Source of the DNA: CAVUDO01 sp963740255
GTDB lineage: Bacteria; Actinomycetota; Actinomycetes; Mycobacteriales; Cryptosporangiaceae
Length of the DNA stretch: 7,262 bases
Assembly: GCA_963740255.1 (NCBI GenBank)
Contig: CAVUDO010000004.1
Coordinates: forward strand, 1-7,262
Direction of reading: 5' to 3'
The notes below the pieces were generated by a model. That model did no database searches. It had not been told where the DNA came from and was given only the letters and a program-made list of their open reading frames with translations. The position numbers and the translations under genes were made by a program. Position 1 is the first letter of the stretch. Every line of letters starts with the position of its first letter. This document shows positions 5,729 through 7,262 of this stretch, piece by piece.

Positions 5729-7160
5729 TCAACTGGCGGCGGCGCCGAACCACGTGGGCAGGTGGCTGAGCAGGTCTCGCTGGTCGTCACCGACCCACGC
5801 CACGTGACCGTCCGGCCGGAGCAGCGCCGCAGGGACGTCCAGCTCCTCGATGACGTCGACGACGTGGTCTACCCGGTCGGCCCAGCCGGCCACCGAGAGC
5901 CCGCCGGTCTGGTCCAGCAGGAGTCCGCGTCCCCCGTGCATCAGCGCGTAGAGACGCCCGCGCGTCAATGCCACGTCGCGTAGGCGCCGGCCGAGAAGCC
6001 GATGTCCCTCGCCGAAGTCGTAGCGGACTCCGATCGCGGTGACCTTCTCGATCAAGTACCGGTTGACCTCGTCGAAGTCCATCAGGTCCGAGATGAGCCG
6101 GCGCACCGCCTGGGGACCCGGCTCGGTGGACTGGAGCTCGGCCTGCGCCCGGGTGGTGTTCAGGACGTCGGCGCCCACCGGGTGCCGTTCGGTGTGGTAG
6201 CTGTCCAGTAGCCCCTCCGGGGCCCAGCCGTGGACCTCGGCGGCCAGCTTCCAGCCCAGGTTGAACGCGTCCTGGAGCCCGAGGTTCAGGCCCTGGCCAC
6301 CGGTCGGCGGGTGGATGTGTGCGGCGTCGCCGGCCAGCAGCACGCGGCCGGTCCGGTACCGCTCGGCCTGCCGTGTGGCATCGCCGAACCGGGAGAGCCA
6401 GCGCGGCGAGTGCACCCCGAAGTCCGTGCCCGCGAACGTCCTCAGGCGGCGCTTGACCTCCTCGAGGGTCGGGGGGATGGAGGGGTCCTCGGTGACCGCC
6501 TCGGCCGGCACGACGACGCGGTACAGCCCCTCTCCGGAGGGCCCGACACCGAACCCCTTCTGGGTCTCGCGGACCGTCGTGACTACGGCGGTCACCTCCT
6601 CCAGCGGCGCAGTGAGCTCCACCTCGCCCGACAGCCATTCGCGCCCGGCCGCCTCGCCGGGGAAGCCGACGCCGAGCAGCTTGCGCACCGTGCTGCGGCC
6701 CCCGTCGCAGCCGACCAGGTAGCCGCGAGCGGAGAGACGTGGCGTCTGCCAGGTCGACGGTCACCCCGTGGTCGTCCTGGCTCAGCCCGACCACGTCGCA
6801 GCCTCGCCGGATCTCGACGCCCAGCTCGGTGGCGTGCTCGGTGAGGAGGCGCTCAGTGGTGGGCTGCGGTATGCCGAGGACGTACGGATGTGCGGTGTCC
6901 AGACGGTCCGGCGTCGGCTTGCTGATGCCGGCGAAGAAGCCACCGACCGGGTACTGCGTGCCGAGCGGAAGGAACCGGTCGAGCAACCCCCGCTGATCCA
7001 GGATCTCGATGCTGCGTGCGTGCAGCCCGAGAGCGCGGACGACCCGGGTCGGCTCGGCATCCCGTTCCAGCACGACCACGCGCACGCCGTGCTTCCGCAC
7101 CTCGCTGGCCAGCATCATGCCGGTGGGTCCACCCCCGACCACGGTCACATCGAACGTCAC
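5729..7160 (-). pseudogene. rox: FAD-dependent monooxygenase, rifampicin monooxygenase-like (Rox/Iri), one apparent frameshift
   Basis: The reconstructed 476-residue protein is a group A flavoprotein hydroxylase (PF01494). Dinucleotide-binding VVGGGPTG lies at residues 7-14 with acidic E32, the DG motif LVGCDGGRSTV at about 148-158, and the GD motif RVLLAGDAAHIHPPTGGQG at about 272-290. The order of landmarks such as LGLHARSIEILDQRGLL, PVGGFFAGI, HPYVLGIPQP and SVAGWADRVDHVVDV resembles Rox/Iri enzymes that hydroxylate and inactivate rifamycins with NADPH and O2. Length agrees with those enzymes (about 470-480). GTG 7160 has GAGGGG seven bases upstream. The frame breaks at about 6728-6740: dropping one base after GCC ACG restores ATLSARGYLVGCDGG. 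This may be sequence error or real inactivation. The rifamycin assignment is by recollected family resemblance; a related aromatic substrate is possible. Confidence 0.8.
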
Positions 7161-7262
7161 TGCTGTTCCCCTCGGCCGTCGCTTCGGTCGGGACTCTGCT
7201 GCACGACCAGCAAGGCTGCGAGTGGTCCAGTGACGGGCGCGGCGAATGCCCTGGCCGGTCGG
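7161..7262. other. Upstream region of the monooxygenase gene, no clear promoter or RAE
   Basis: Only the ribosome-binding site GAGGGG is clear. A short inverted repeat TGCTG/CAGCA with a six-base spacer occurs at 7199-7214 on the minus strand. The rifamycin-associated element, a palindrome around GGGGCTTGC known from rifamycin-inducible actinobacterial genes, was not recognised here. It could lie beyond the window. Confidence 0.4.

Noticed and set aside
7161..7262. Possible rifamycin-associated element upstream of the monooxygenase gene.
   Set aside because: No palindrome around GGGGCTTGC was found; only a weak five-base inverted repeat is present.
1..7262. CRISPR arrays, insertion sequences, integrases or toxin-antitoxin genes.
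   Set aside because: No regularly spaced repeats, transposase or recombinase motifs, or terminal inverted repeats were seen on either strand.

Overview
The window is high-GC DNA with the codon pattern of an Actinomycetota genome. Support comes from GTG starts, G/C-rich third positions, a probable leaderless promoter and close family resemblance of the proteins to actinobacterial ones. Species cannot be named from this sequence. All nine protein genes lie on the minus strand; the only plus-strand element is the 3' part of a tRNA-like gene at the left edge.

In the direction of transcription (right to left) the layout is as follows. (1) 7160-5729 encodes a FAD monooxygenase that closely resembles rifampicin monooxygenases (Rox/Iri) and has one apparent frameshift. 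(2) 5655-4903 is a class I SAM-dependent methyltransferase. (3) 4801-1647 is a persulfide-detoxification operon. It has a CsoR-family repressor of the CstR (two-cysteine) type, a single-domain rhodanese, a metallo-beta-lactamase/rhodanese/rhodanese persulfide dioxygenase-like protein with two apparent frameshifts, a 57-residue Cys/His-rich protein, and a TauE/SafE-type exporter. (4) 1508-885 and 843-205 are two more unrelated class I methyltransferases. (5) 1-48 holds the T arm and 3' acceptor strand of a tRNA (Ala-like) or tmRNA.

The sulfur operon is the centre of interest. A perfect 8-bp inverted repeat (GATACCCC/GGGGTATC) lies in the 18-bp spacer between candidate -35 and -10 boxes immediately before the repressor gene. 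This suits autoregulation by a persulfide sensor. The repressor keeps the two cysteines of the family but has glycine where copper-sensing CsoR has its histidine ligand. A 10-base piece of the operator recurs just ahead of the dioxygenase gene. The inferred flow is that persulfide inactivates the repressor, the rhodaneses and dioxygenase handle sulfane sulfur and oxidise it to sulfite, and the TauE-type protein exports the product. The small Cys/His-rich protein has no assigned role.

Four reading-frame breaks (near 3082, 2996, 4182 and 6736) are each repaired by removing one base. The repaired genes have full family-like lengths (101, 463 and 476 residues) with no other stops. Four such +1 events in independent genes look more like sequence error than decay, but the sequence alone cannot decide.
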